Assembly: GCF_000568255.1 (NCBI RefSeq)
Contig: NZ_KK037166.1
Span: forward strand, 5,452,606-5,489,533
Direction of reading: 5' to 3'
Length of the DNA stretch: 36,928 bases
Source: Kutzneria sp. 744
GTDB taxonomy: Bacteria > Actinomycetota > Actinomycetes > Mycobacteriales > Pseudonocardiaceae
Shown here: in pieces, positions 1 through 7,865 of the stretch
Layout of the letters: each line of letters begins with the position of its first letter
How positions within the stretch are numbered: position 1 is the first letter of the stretch
The notes under the pieces: generated by a model
What the model was told of the DNA's origin: nothing
Seen by the model: only the letters and a program-made list of their open reading frames with translations
Database searches by the model: none
Program-made: the position numbers and the translations under genes

Positions 1-417
1 CTCGGCCAGGGCGGCCTCCACCCGGCGGCGGCGCTCGGCCCGGCCGCGCAGGCCGAGGCCCCAGCGGTGCCCGTCGAGGCCGAGGCCGACGAGGTCGCGG
101 CCGCGCAGGGTGAGGTTGGGGTCGATGGACCGCTGCTGCGGGATGTAGCCGATCTTGTGATTGGCCTTGCCGGGCGCGCTGCCGGCGATGGCCACCTCGC
201 CCGCCGACAGCGGCTGCTGGCCCAGCAGCACCCGCAGCATGCTGGTCTTACCGGAGCCGTTGGGGCCGAGCACGGCCAGGAACTCGCCCGGCCTGATGTC
301 CAGGTCCAGGCCGTCCCACAGGACGCGGCTGCCGTAGTTGAGCCGGGCCCCGCGCATGCGCAGCGCCGCCGCCGGCGCTGAGACCGGGGCGGCGTGGACG
401 AACGCGTCAGTCGTCAC
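1..417 (-). CDS. znuC: Zinc-type ABC transporter ATP-binding protein (ZnuC-like), 3' end outside window
   Basis: Partial: 139 codons are visible, running off the left edge. It is the nucleotide-binding subunit that powers metal import at the membrane. The sequence shows a Walker A (GPNGSGKT, about residues 50-57) and the Q-loop stretch IGYIPQQRS, which is characteristic of the ZnuC/MntB group. The signature motif and Walker B lie beyond the edge. The start is a GTG at 415-417 that overlaps the stop of the upstream binding-protein gene by four bases (GTGA), so the two are translationally coupled. The permease (znuB) is expected to the left of the window. Metal choice (Zn rather than Mn) is inferred from the Zur-like boxes upstream of the operon. 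Confidence 0.9.
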   Translation of the reverse strand, partial: MTTDAFVHAAPVSAPAAALRMRGARLNYGSRVLWDGLDLDIRPGEFLAVLGPNGSGKTSMLRVLLGQQPLSAGEVAIAGSAPGKANHKIGYIPQQRSIDPNLTLRGRDLVGLGLDGHRWGLGLRGRAERRRRVEAALAE

Positions 418-1310
418 TGCTTCGCGAGCGCTTTCGATAGGGCGTCGACCTCCTTGCCGATCCAACCAACGTAGTCGGTCGTCCCGGCGGGCAGCGTCTC
501 GGTCACGTCCACGACGGGGATGCCGGCCGTCGCGGCCTTGGCCTTGAGCTGGTTGGTCAGGTCGGTCTCGGTCTGGGCGTTGTTGACCAGGGCGTCGACC
601 TGGCGGTTGGCGATCAGGGCGTTGGTGGCGGCGACGGCGGCGACCGGGATGTCGGTGCCGGCCTCCACCGCCTCCTCGAACTGCTTGGGCGTCGCGTCGG
701 CGAGGTTGCCGGCGGTCAGCAGGTAGTTGGCGACGGGCTCGGTCACCACGACCTTCTTGCCGGCCGGGATCTTCGCGATCTGGGTGAGCACGTCGTCGAG
801 CTTGGCGTCGAACGCCTTGGCGTTGGCGTCGAACGTGGCCTTCCTGGACGCGTCGATGCCGCCGAGGTCCTCGGCGACCTTGTCGGCCACCTTCTTCACG
901 GTCGGCAGGTCGTAGAAGACGTGTTCGTTGGTGTCAGCGGCTTTCTGCTTGCCGGAGACGTCGAAGGCCACCACGCTCGGCTTGCCCGCGCCCACGGTCG
1001 AGACGGTCTTGGCGAAGAAGTCGTCGTAGCCGATTCCGTTGGACACCAACAACTGCGCGCCGGCCACGGCGGCGGTGTCGGTCGGTTTGATCTCGTAGTC
1101 GTGCGGGTCCTTGGTGGGGTCGTCGATGATCGAGGTGACGTTGACAGCGTCGCCGCCGACGGCCTTGACCACGCTGCCCCACACGTCGGTGGAGGCGACG
1201 ACCTTGATCTTGCCGTCGGCCGGGGCGGCCGCGCCGTTGCCGCACGCCGCGGCGGTCAGCGCCGCCATGGCCAGCACGGCCACACCTGCCCATCGGGAAC
1301 GGACCGTCAT
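414..1310 (-). CDS. znuA: Zinc/manganese ABC transporter substrate-binding lipoprotein (ZnuA-like)
   Basis: 298 aa, extracytoplasmic metal-binding lipoprotein (cluster A-I). An N-terminal signal peptide ends in a lipobox with Cys at about residue 23 (TAAAC). Likely metal ligands are His in DPHDYE (about residue 70), His in NEHVFYD, and a Glu in VTEPVANY where classical ZnuA has a third His. A Glu at this position is more usual in Mn-type proteins, so specificity from residues alone is ambiguous; the upstream Zur-like boxes favour zinc. The ATG at 1308-1310 is preferred over the GTG six bases upstream because GAGGGG lies seven bases before it. First gene of an operon continuing into the ATPase with a four-base overlap. 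Confidence 0.9.
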   Translation of the reverse strand: MTVRSRWAGVAVLAMAALTAAACGNGAAAPADGKIKVVASTDVWGSVVKAVGGDAVNVTSIIDDPTKDPHDYEIKPTDTAAVAGAQLLVSNGIGYDDFFAKTVSTVGAGKPSVVAFDVSGKQKAADTNEHVFYDLPTVKKVADKVAEDLGGIDASRKATFDANAKAFDAKLDDVLTQIAKIPAGKKVVVTEPVANYLLTAGNLADATPKQFEEAVEAGTDIPVAAVAATNALIANRQVDALVNNAQTETDLTNQLKAKAATAGIPVVDVTETLPAGTTDYVGWIGKEVDALSKALAKQ

Positions 1311-1345
1311 CAGCACACCCCTCGACCGCGTGAAAGATCGTGTAA

Positions 1346-1361
1346 TGGAAACCGTTGTCGA
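1346..1361 (-). promoter_or_regulatory. Second, weaker Zur-like box upstream of the zinc operon
   Basis: TGGAAACCGTTGTCGA is an imperfect dyad lying about 36 bp before the binding-protein start. It resembles the actinobacterial Zur consensus (TGAAAATNATTTTCA-like) less well than the site at 1404-1418. A tandem arrangement of two boxes is plausible but inferred. Confidence 0.4.
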
Positions 1362-1403
1362 GTGGAGCCTAAGCGAGAAGAGTGATCAACTTCCTCGTTG
1401 GAG

Positions 1404-1418
1404 TGAAAATCGTTATCA
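1404..1418 (-). promoter_or_regulatory. Zur box upstream of the zinc operon
   Basis: TGAAAATCGTTATCA is a 15-bp near-palindrome closely matching actinobacterial Zur operators. It lies about 95 bp upstream of the binding-protein start, between it and the terminator of the preceding gene. Zur with zinc would repress the importer when zinc is sufficient. Confidence 0.72.
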
Positions 1419-1453
1419 CCTGGACGGGTGGTTCGCGTGGTCTGAACCAAAGA

Positions 1454-1478
1454 ACCGGCAGGTCGGAGACCTGCCGGT
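1454..1478 (-). terminator. Hairpin terminator after the VanZ-like gene
   Basis: Perfect 11-bp inverted repeat ACCGGCAGGTC / GACCTGCCGGT with a 3-nt loop, 35 bp past the stop of the VanZ-like gene. It separates that gene from the zinc operon. There is no strong T tract, as is common in actinobacteria. Confidence 0.75.
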
Positions 1479-1512
1479 GCCGTGAGGTGTGTTCTTCGCC
1501 GCAGTCGGGCGG

Positions 1513-2226
1513 TTACCGCCTGCGCCAGGCCCCCGTGGCCACGGTCTCCCGGCGCTGTCGGAGCGGCACGGTCTCGTGGTCGGGCGCGACCTGGACCGGC
1601 ACGGTGGGGCCATCGGCCCGCCAGCGATCCGAGTGCACGGGCCCGCTGGTGGAGCCGGCGAGCCACCCGGACCCGACCGGCCGGTTCGGGCCGCTCGGGG
1701 GCTGCTGCCGACGCACCTGGTGCTTGCCGCGGCCGAACACCAGCAGGAGCACCCACGCGGCCAGCGCGGCCAGCACACCGCCGACACTGTTGTTCATGAA
1801 GTCCTGACCGTCGCAGACACCCAGCTCGAACAGCGCCTGGGTGATCTCGATGCCGGCGCTCACGGACACGCAGCCCATGGCCACCAGCAGCGGCCGCTTG
1901 GTGGCCAGCACTCCGAAGAAGCCCAGCGGCATCAGCATCACGAAGTTCAGCAGCGCGCCCCCGGCCGAGACGGAAAAGTGGCCAGGAACACAGGCCTGAA
2001 GCGGGTCGCCGAGCCGAACTTCGCCCCAGTACGGACGGACCAGGGTCACGGACAGCGCCAGGGCCAGGCTCACGCCGGCCAGCGCCGAGGCAGTCTTGCC
2101 CCAGCGGAACAGGTGGGCGGCGAGCAGCGCCAACGCCCCGAGGACGAGGCCGCCGAGCAGCAGGGCCGCGGTGACGTCGGGCCTCGACGTGAGGTAGTCG
2201 AAGCCGTCCCGGTAGAGGGTGCGCAT
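1513..2226 (-). CDS. VanZ-like family membrane protein
   Basis: 237 aa. Hydrophobic segments lie at about 19-38, 46-63, 86-108, 112-128 and 147-167, followed by a long, Arg/Pro-rich cytoplasmic tail of about 65 residues. The loop with ELGVCDGQDFMNNSVGG resembles the VanZ-family signature (an acidic/Asp-Asn stretch followed by N-x-x-G before the last helix). VanZ confers low-level teicoplanin resistance in enterococci, but most actinobacterial homologues have no known role, so no resistance function is claimed. Single gene, closed by the hairpin at 1454-1478. The start ATG lacks a strong Shine-Dalgarno. The tail is unusual for the family and is of unknown use. Confidence 0.75.
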   Translation of the reverse strand: MRTLYRDGFDYLTSRPDVTAALLLGGLVLGALALLAAHLFRWGKTASALAGVSLALALSVTLVRPYWGEVRLGDPLQACVPGHFSVSAGGALLNFVMLMPLGFFGVLATKRPLLVAMGCVSVSAGIEITQALFELGVCDGQDFMNNSVGGVLAALAAWVLLLVFGRGKHQVRRQQPPSGPNRPVGSGWLAGSTSGPVHSDRWRADGPTVPVQVAPDHETVPLRQRRETVATGAWRRR

Positions 2227-2315
2227 ATCAGGTCAGACGACGAGCCCCGCCCACCGGTTGTCCGGCACATGCGGGCTCCGTGGCTGTCGACGGGCCCCAC
2301 ACGGCAGTGAAACTT

Positions 2316-3416
2316 TCAGACTTCCAGGCGGGCGCCGCTCTCCGGGTGGAACAGGTGCACCTCGCTGGTGTCGCGCACGGCGACCTTGACGTTCTGGCCG
2401 AAGGCCGGCGGCGTGCGGCCGTCGACGCGGACGATGAAGCGCTCGGGCACACCGCCGATGCGCACCGAGCCGTAGACGTACGCGTCGGCGCCGAGCTCCT
2501 CGACGAGCTCGACCGTCAGCTCCATGCCCTCCTCGTCGGCGCCGGCCAGGCGCAACGTCTCGGGACGGACGCCGAAGGTGACCTCCTTGAGGCCCTCGGT
2601 CGACGCCTTGTCCAGCGCGGACCGGGTCAGCGGCACGGTGAGACCGTCGAGCAGGGCGCCCTCGGCCGTCAGCGGAACCGTCTTCAGGTTCATCGCCGGG
2701 GAGCCGATGAAGCCGGCCACGAACGCGTTGGCCGGGCGGTCGTACAGCTCACGCGGGGAGGCGCACTGCTGGAGCAGGCCGTCCTTGAGCACGGCCACCC
2801 GGTCGCCCATGGTCATGGCCTCGACCTGGTCGTGCGTGACGTAGATCGTGGTCGTGCCGAGCCGCTGCTGCAGGGCGGCGATGTTGGCCCGGGTCTCGAC
2901 GCGGAGCTTGGCGTCCAGGTTGGACAGCGGCTCGTCCATCAGGAAGACGCTGGGCTCGCGCACGATGGCGCGACCCATGGCGACGCGCTGCCGCTGACCA
3001 CCGGAAAGCGCCTTCGGCTTCCGGTCGAGGTACTTGGTCAGGTCCAGCATCTTGGCCGCCTCGGCGACCTTGTCCTTGATCTCCTGCTTGGACGTGCCGC
3101 GCAGCTTGAGCGCGAAGCCCATGTTCTCGGCGACCGTCATGTGCGGGTACAGCGCGTAGGACTGGAACACCATGGCGATGTCGCGGCCCTTCGGCGGCAC
3201 GTTGGTGACGTCCTTGCCGCCGATCTTGATGGCGCCCTCGTCAACGTCCTCCAGACCGGCGAGCATGCGCAGGGCGGTGGACTTGCCCGAGCCGGACGGC
3301 CCGACCAGCACCAGGAACTCACCGTCAGCGACATCGAGTTCCAGCTGGTCGACCGCGCGCACCGGCGGGTTCCCGGCGAACACCCGGGAGGCACTGACGT
3401 AGGCGACCTCGGCCAT
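2316..3416 (-). CDS. ugpC: Carbohydrate ABC transporter ATPase, UgpC/MsiK type
   Basis: 366 aa, CUT1-family nucleotide-binding subunit. Walker A GPSGSGKST (about 39-47), Q-loop, signature [14 protein letters not shown], Walker B VFLMDEPLSNLDA and the H-loop (THDQVEAM) are all present. A C-terminal TOBE/OB regulatory domain (about 240-366) is typical of MalK/UgpC/MsiK. In Streptomyces, MsiK energises several sugar importers (maltose, cellobiose, chitobiose). This copy lies downstream of a permease pair in the same orientation with a 102-bp gap, so it may be co-transcribed, have its own promoter, or serve more than one importer. An SD-like GGGA precedes the ATG. The assignment to UgpC rather than MalK is by family only; the substrate is not determined. 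Confidence 0.9.
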   Translation of the reverse strand: MAEVAYVSASRVFAGNPPVRAVDQLELDVADGEFLVLVGPSGSGKSTALRMLAGLEDVDEGAIKIGGKDVTNVPPKGRDIAMVFQSYALYPHMTVAENMGFALKLRGTSKQEIKDKVAEAAKMLDLTKYLDRKPKALSGGQRQRVAMGRAIVREPSVFLMDEPLSNLDAKLRVETRANIAALQQRLGTTTIYVTHDQVEAMTMGDRVAVLKDGLLQQCASPRELYDRPANAFVAGFIGSPAMNLKTVPLTAEGALLDGLTVPLTRSALDKASTEGLKEVTFGVRPETLRLAGADEEGMELTVELVEELGADAYVYGSVRIGGVPERFIVRVDGRTPPAFGQNVKVAVRDTSEVHLFHPESGARLEV

Positions 3417-3518
3417 GTGTGGTCCCTTTCACTGCGAAACGTGTGACGACAAAGTAACCCGAGAAAGCGCATCCGTCAGCCCCTCGGCGTACACCGACTA
3501 CCCACCGTTTCTGAATCG

Positions 3519-4409
3519 TCACCCCTTGACCGCGCCCGCGGCCAGCCCCGTCACGAGGAACCGCTGTACCAGGTAGAACACAGCGACCGCGGGGATCGAC
3601 ACGAGTATCGACGCGGCGGCCAAATGGCCCCATTCGACGCGGTTCTGTTGCACGAACACCTGGAGCCCGACCGCCAGCGTCTTGGACTCGTCCGAAGCGC
3701 TCAGGAACGCCGACGCGAAGGCCACCTCGCCCCACGCCGTGAGGAACGCGTAGAACGCCGTGACGGCCAGCCCCGGCCGGGCCAGCGGCAGCACCAGCCG
3801 CCAGAAGACGCCGAACGGGGACAGCCCGTCGACCCGGCCCGACTCGTCGATGTCGGTCGGAATGGTGTCGAAGTAGCCCTTGAGCATGTACGTGCAGAAC
3901 GGCACCGAGGTCGTGCAGTAGACCAGCACCAGTCCGATGCCGGTGCCCTGCAGTCCCAGCGACAGCAACACGTTGAACAGCGGCACGATCAGCACCGCGA
4001 ACGGGAACATCTGCGCGATCAGGAACGACAGCAACAGCTTTCGGCTGCCGGGAAAGCGAAAGCGGCTGACGGCGTATCCGGTGGTGGCCGACAGGAACAC
4101 CGCGATCAGCGTGGTCAGCAGCGCGATCTCCACGGAGTTCAGCACCCAGGCCAGGAAGTCGCCCTGCTGCCCGGAAAGCACGTCGCGATAGTTGGCCAAC
4201 GACGACTCGTCGAACAGCCGGATCGTCGGCGCGACGGCCCGCGCGTCCGGCTTGAACGACGTCACCAGCACCCAGAACACCGGGAACACGGCGATCAGCG
4301 ACGCCACGGTCAGAGTCGCGTGCAGCGCCACACTTCGTCCCATGGATCTCTTGCCCCGCAAGGAAACCCGGGCCGCCTGAACCTGGATCGGGAGGGATTC
4401 GATGGTCAC
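3519..4409 (-). CDS. Carbohydrate ABC transporter permease, MalG type
   Basis: 296 aa inner-membrane permease with about six membrane segments. The EAA-loop (DIDESGRVDGLSPFGVF followed by RLVLPLARPG, about residues 190-215) contacts the ATPase. The start is the GTG at 4407-4409: AGGAGG lies just upstream, and the start overlaps the stop of the preceding permease by four bases (GTGA). The longer open frame to 4958 is not coding. The N-terminal leader before the first helix has about 35 residues. Pairs with the MalF-type protein to form the channel. Maltose/oligosaccharide use is inferred from family resemblance. Confidence 0.9.
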   Translation of the reverse strand: MTIESLPIQVQAARVSLRGKRSMGRSVALHATLTVASLIAVFPVFWVLVTSFKPDARAVAPTIRLFDESSLANYRDVLSGQQGDFLAWVLNSVEIALLTTLIAVFLSATTGYAVSRFRFPGSRKLLLSFLIAQMFPFAVLIVPLFNVLLSLGLQGTGIGLVLVYCTTSVPFCTYMLKGYFDTIPTDIDESGRVDGLSPFGVFWRLVLPLARPGLAVTAFYAFLTAWGEVAFASAFLSASDESKTLAVGLQVFVQQNRVEWGHLAAASILVSIPAVAVFYLVQRFLVTGLAAGAVKG

Positions 4410-5329
4410 GCGAACGCCTCCTGACGACGCAGCGCCCGCCGGTAGAAGGCGGCGAACACCAACAGCACGGACAGGATCAGCACGCCGTAGGTGGACGCCA
4501 CCGCGTAGTCCCGGGAGGCGCCGGAGAAGAAGCGCTCGAACGCGTAGGTGACCAGGATCCGGGTGTTCGGGTTGGCCGCCGGACCCGTCACCAGGTAGAT
4601 CACCGGGAACATGTTGAACGTCCAGATGATGCCGAGCAGCACCACGGTGCTGGACACCGAGCGCAGCCCGGGCAGTGTGATGTCCCGGAACCGCTGCCAC
4701 GGCGTCGCGCCGTCCACCTCGGCCGCCTCGTACAGGTCGGCCGGAATGGACTGGAGGCCGCCGAGCAGCGCCAGCATCATGAACGGCACGCCGACCCAGA
4801 CGTTGACGATGACCACCGCGACCAGCGCGAGATCGGTCTGCCCCAGCCACACCGGCTGCCCGAGCCCGAACGCCCCGAGCACCTGGTTGATCACGCCGAA
4901 CTGGCTGTTGAACATGAACTTCCAGGCGAACGCGCTGATGAACACCGGCACCGCCCACGGCAGGATCAGCAGCACCCGGTACAGGGCGCGGGCCCGCATC
5001 GGCCGGTTGAGCAGCAGCGCCAGGCCGAGGCCGACGCCATAGGTGAGCACGACGCAGGACCCGGTCCAGATGATGGTGCGCAGCAACGTGGACCAGAACG
5101 AGCCGAAGCTGGGATCGCCGGACAGCACGTTCAGGTAGTTGCGCAGCCCGACGAAGGAGTAGGTCGCCGGACGGTCGAGCACCGGGTTGGCGATGGTGGA
5201 CTCGTTGATGTCGGTGAGGGTGAACCAGACGCCCTGGGCCAACGGGTACAGCACCAGCACCGCGAGCACCACCACGACCGGGGCGACCATCGCGTAGGCG
5301 TACCAGTGCCGTTCGATCGAGCGGCGCAC
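4406..5329 (-). CDS. Carbohydrate ABC transporter permease, MalF type
   Basis: 307 aa, with a first helix at about residues 13-34 and six predicted segments. The EAA-loop reads YEAAEVDGATPWQRF, then ITLPGLR, typical of CUT1 permeases. The GTG start at 5327-5329 follows the stop of the binding-protein gene after one base (TGACGTG), so translation is coupled. The protein is nearer 300 residues than the 500-plus of enterobacterial MalF, as is normal for Gram-positive homologues that lack the large periplasmic insertion. Middle gene of the binding protein-MalF-MalG operon. Confidence 0.9.
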   Translation of the reverse strand: MRRSIERHWYAYAMVAPVVVVLAVLVLYPLAQGVWFTLTDINESTIANPVLDRPATYSFVGLRNYLNVLSGDPSFGSFWSTLLRTIIWTGSCVVLTYGVGLGLALLLNRPMRARALYRVLLILPWAVPVFISAFAWKFMFNSQFGVINQVLGAFGLGQPVWLGQTDLALVAVVIVNVWVGVPFMMLALLGGLQSIPADLYEAAEVDGATPWQRFRDITLPGLRSVSSTVVLLGIIWTFNMFPVIYLVTGPAANPNTRILVTYAFERFFSGASRDYAVASTYGVLILSVLLVFAAFYRRALRRQEAFA

Positions 5330-5330
5330 G

Positions 5331-6572
5331 TCAGTTCACCGAGTAGTCGGTGACGACCTGGTCCTTGTAGGCCTTGGCCACCTCGTCCAGCGCCGTCCTG
5401 GCGTCCTTCTGCCCGGACAGCACGTAGGCGTAGTCGATCTTGAGCTGGTCGAACAGCTGCGCGCCCGCGGCCACCCACGGCCGGGCGTGCGCCTGCTTGA
5501 TCGCCGGCTCGAAGGCCGTCACGTTCGGCTGCGACTTCACGTCCGGGCTGTCGTAGGCCGACTTGCGCGTGGGCAGCAGGCCGAGCTGCTTGGAGATGGA
5601 CACCTGCGACTCGGTCGAGCTCATGCACTGGATGAACTTCACCGAGGACGCCTTGGCCTTGGTTCCTTGGCGCACAACGTAATCGTGGCCGCCGATGGGT
5701 CCGCTGCCCTTGCCGGCGGTGACGCCCGGCAGCACCGCGACGCCGAGATTGGCCGCATCCTTGAACGCGTCGCCCTTGAGCAGGTCGACCACCGTCCACG
5801 GGCCGTCGATCTCCATCGCGACCTGGCCGGCGGAGAACGCCGCCTTCATGTTGTTGTACGAGTTGGCCTGGTCCAGGGCCGTGGTCGCGGCCTTGGCGTC
5901 CAACAGGCCCTTGGCGGTCTGCAGCGCCTGCACGTTCTGCGGCGAGTTCACGACGATCTTCTTGTTCTGCACGTCGAGCAGGTCGCCGCCGGCTCCGTAG
6001 ATGAAGGGCAGCGCGTAGTAGGCGTCGTTGTTGAGGAAGATCGCGTTGGCCCCGCCCAGTTTCGGCGCGTCGGCCTTGAGCTCGTCCCAGGTGGCCGGCG
6101 GCTGCACGCCCGCGTCGGCCAGCATCTTCTTGTTGTACAGCAAGGCAAGCGTGTCGGTGACCTGCGGAACGGCGTAGGTCTTCCCGTTGTACTTGGTCGA
6201 TCCCAGCGGCCCGTCGAGGAAGTCGGAGGTGTCCTTGGCCGCGTCGGTGTCGGACAGGTCGGTGATCAAGCCGTTCTGGGCCAGCTGGGCCACCCAGCCC
6301 ACGTCCGAACGCAGCACGTCCGGGCCCTGCCCGCCCTGCGCGGCCGTCTTGTAGTTGGCCAGCGCCTGGTCGAAGGACACTTGCTGCACGTCGACGGTGT
6401 AGCCGCCCTTGGTCGCGCAGTCCTTGGCCACCTGATCGAACACGGGATGCTCGTTGGGTCCGCTGGTGTCCCAGAAGACGACCTTGCCGGAGTCCGCGCC
6501 GGTGGCGCCGCCTCCGCCGCCACAGGCCGTGAGTAACAGCGCTCCGGCGATCACGAGAGCAGTGCGTCGCAT
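5331..6572 (-). CDS. Extracellular sugar-binding lipoprotein (family 1, MalE-like)
   Basis: 413 aa. Signal peptide MRRTALVIAGALLLTACGG with lipobox Cys at residue 17, then a Gly-rich linker and a family 1 solute-binding fold: VVFWDTSGPNEHPVF near the N terminus, QGGQGPDVLRSDVGWVAQLA, YAVPQVTDTLALLYNKKML and AMEIDGPWTV later. It captures the sugar outside the membrane and delivers it to the two permeases that follow in the operon. The ATG at 6570-6572 is chosen because the signal peptide begins there; the open frame extends further upstream to 7376 but is non-coding. Maltose/maltodextrin is the likely class, by resemblance; not proven. Confidence 0.9.
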   Translation of the reverse strand: MRRTALVIAGALLLTACGGGGGATGADSGKVVFWDTSGPNEHPVFDQVAKDCATKGGYTVDVQQVSFDQALANYKTAAQGGQGPDVLRSDVGWVAQLAQNGLITDLSDTDAAKDTSDFLDGPLGSTKYNGKTYAVPQVTDTLALLYNKKMLADAGVQPPATWDELKADAPKLGGANAIFLNNDAYYALPFIYGAGGDLLDVQNKKIVVNSPQNVQALQTAKGLLDAKAATTALDQANSYNNMKAAFSAGQVAMEIDGPWTVVDLLKGDAFKDAANLGVAVLPGVTAGKGSGPIGGHDYVVRQGTKAKASSVKFIQCMSSTESQVSISKQLGLLPTRKSAYDSPDVKSQPNVTAFEPAIKQAHARPWVAAGAQLFDQLKIDYAYVLSGQKDARTALDEVAKAYKDQVVTDYSVN

Positions 6573-6602
6573 GGTAACCGTCCGTTCCCCGTTGCTTACC
6601 CT

Positions 6603-6614
6603 GCAAAGTTTTGC
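6603..6614. promoter_or_regulatory. LacI-type operator candidate upstream of the sugar operon
   Basis: GCAAAGTTTTGC, a 12-bp near-palindrome 31 bp before the binding-protein start. It shares the core AAAG-TTTTGC (reverse strand) with the second copy at 6699-6708. LacI/MalR-type operators in actinomycetes often contain TTGCAA halves. The likely repressor is the divergent LacI protein at 6831; binding is inferred. Confidence 0.45.
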
Positions 6615-6698
6615 CGCGGATTTCACCGGTGTGACCAAAGGTCGGGCAAGACAACGGCCGTAACCGCACCGTAATGACCCAGTGACCGGGCGCGGTCG

Positions 6699-6708
6699 TT
6701 GCAAAACC
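6699..6708. promoter_or_regulatory. Second half-site of the same operator type
   Basis: TTGCAAAACC, followed by TTTCC. Its reverse complement carries the same AAAGGTTTTGCAA core as the site near 6603. The spacing of about 95 bp would suit looping between the divergent sugar operon and the regulator gene. Weak evidence on its own. Confidence 0.35.
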
Positions 6709-6750
6709 TTTCCACCCCGGGCAGGCTTCCCCCGGACACGCCCAGATCCG

Positions 6751-6806
6751 CCACATGTGGACCACATCCGACTTCTGGCCCCACATGTGCGCCCCATGTG
6801 GCGAAA
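6751..6806. repeat. Dispersed CCACATG-tipped hairpin repeat, copy 1
   Basis: This 56-bp element begins CCACATGTGG and ends CCCCATGTGGCGAAA, with a second CCACATGTG core inside. It matches the reverse complement of the element at 32206-32268 at 49 of 55 positions. The outer arms form an imperfect inverted repeat. This copy lies between the divergent sugar operon and the LacI gene, ending 12 bp before that gene's Shine-Dalgarno, so it is probably in its 5' leader. Confidence 0.75.
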
Positions 6807-6830
6807 GCAGAGTTGTCGAGGAGGACGCGG

Positions 6831-7865
6831 GTGCCCGGTCTGGCCGAGATCGCGAAGATCGCGGGCGTCAGCGTCTCCACCGTGAGCCGGGTCCTCAACC
6901 GTCGGGCCGGCGTGAACGAGGACACCCGGCAACGGGTGCTTGCCGCCCTGTCGGACCTCCCGTACTCGCCGCGCGGCCTGGGGGCGTTGCAGCGCACCGG
7001 CGTGATCGGCCTGCTGCTGCCGGAGCTGTCCAACCCGGTGTTCCCGGCGTTCGCCGAGGCGTTGGAGACCAAGGCCACCGCCGCCGGCTACTCCTCGCTG
7101 CTGTGCAACACGCGGTCGGCCGGCCTGCGCGAGGAGGAGTACGTGCGCATGGTGCTGGCCCGCGGCGTGGAGGGGATGATCTTCGTGTCGCCGGCCATCA
7201 CCAACGCCCCGCCCGGCGAGGCGCCGGAGGCCGGCTACTACACCCGCCTCGTCGCCGACGGCGTGCGCATGGTGTTCATCAACGGCGCCACCCCGGCCCT
7301 GGACGTCGCCGACATCGGCGTGGACGAGCAGCTGGCCGGCTACCTCGCGACCTCGCACCTGATCGCGCTGGGACACACCAGGATCGGCTTTGTCAGCGGA
7401 CCCGCCCGGGCTCTGCCGTCACGACTCAAGCGCGCCGGCTGGGCCGCGGCGCTGGAGGAGAACGGCCATCCCGCGCCGGCCGAGCTCGTCGCCCACGGCC
7501 CGTTCGAACCCTCCGGCGGGGCAGCCGCGCTGGGGCACCTGCTCGACACGGTCGCGCCGACGGCGGTGATCTGCTCGTCGGACCAGATGGCGATCGGGGC
7601 GCTGCGGGAGGCCGCGCGGCGGGGCCTTCGCGTGCCGGCGCAACTCTCCGTGGTCGGCTTCGACGACATCCCGTTCGCCCGACACTGCACCCCCGCGCTG
7701 ACAACTGTGGCGCAGCCCATCAGTGAGATGTCGGCCGCAGCCGTGGACGAGCTTGTCCAGCGATTGGAGCCCGATTCCCGACGGGAGACGGCGGCCTCGC
7801 ACACCCGCCTGTTTCGGCCCAAACTGGTGGTCAGGGAGTCGACAGGACCGATTCCGAGGGCGTGA
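6831..7865 (+). CDS. LacI-family transcriptional regulator (probable regulator of the sugar operon)
   Basis: 344 aa. The N-terminal helix-turn-helix (LAEIAKIAGVSVSTVSRVLN, about residues 4-23) and a hinge region precede a periplasmic-binding-like effector domain (about 55-340) with family motifs such as DQMAIGALREAARRGLRVP and VVGFDDIPFA. The GTG at 6831 is chosen because GAGGAGG lies six bases upstream; the frame is open further upstream, but that would translate the CCACATG repeat. Divergent from the sugar operon across 258 bp holding two shared operator-like cores, so repression of that operon and autoregulation are the natural inferences. The effector sugar is unknown. Confidence 0.92.
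   Translation: MPGLAEIAKIAGVSVSTVSRVLNRRAGVNEDTRQRVLAALSDLPYSPRGLGALQRTGVIGLLLPELSNPVFPAFAEALETKATAAGYSSLLCNTRSAGLREEEYVRMVLARGVEGMIFVSPAITNAPPGEAPEAGYYTRLVADGVRMVFINGATPALDVADIGVDEQLAGYLATSHLIALGHTRIGFVSGPARALPSRLKRAGWAAALEENGHPAPAELVAHGPFEPSGGAAALGHLLDTVAPTAVICSSDQMAIGALREAARRGLRVPAQLSVVGFDDIPFARHCTPALTTVAQPISEMSAAAVDELVQRLEPDSRRETAASHTRLFRPKLVVRESTGPIPRA

Noticed and set aside
1438-1449. TGGTCTGAACCA as a second DasR site
   Set aside because: It matches the dre core in the arms only, and lies between a terminator and a zinc operon with no link to amino sugars. Not distinguishable from chance.
2280-3446. 388-aa plus-strand frame opposite the UgpC gene
   Set aside because: Antisense shadow; the minus strand encodes an intact ABC ATPase with every motif.
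5331-7376. 681-aa version of the sugar-binding protein
   Set aside because: The extra N-terminal part is antisense to the LacI gene; the lipoprotein signal peptide marks the true start at 6572.
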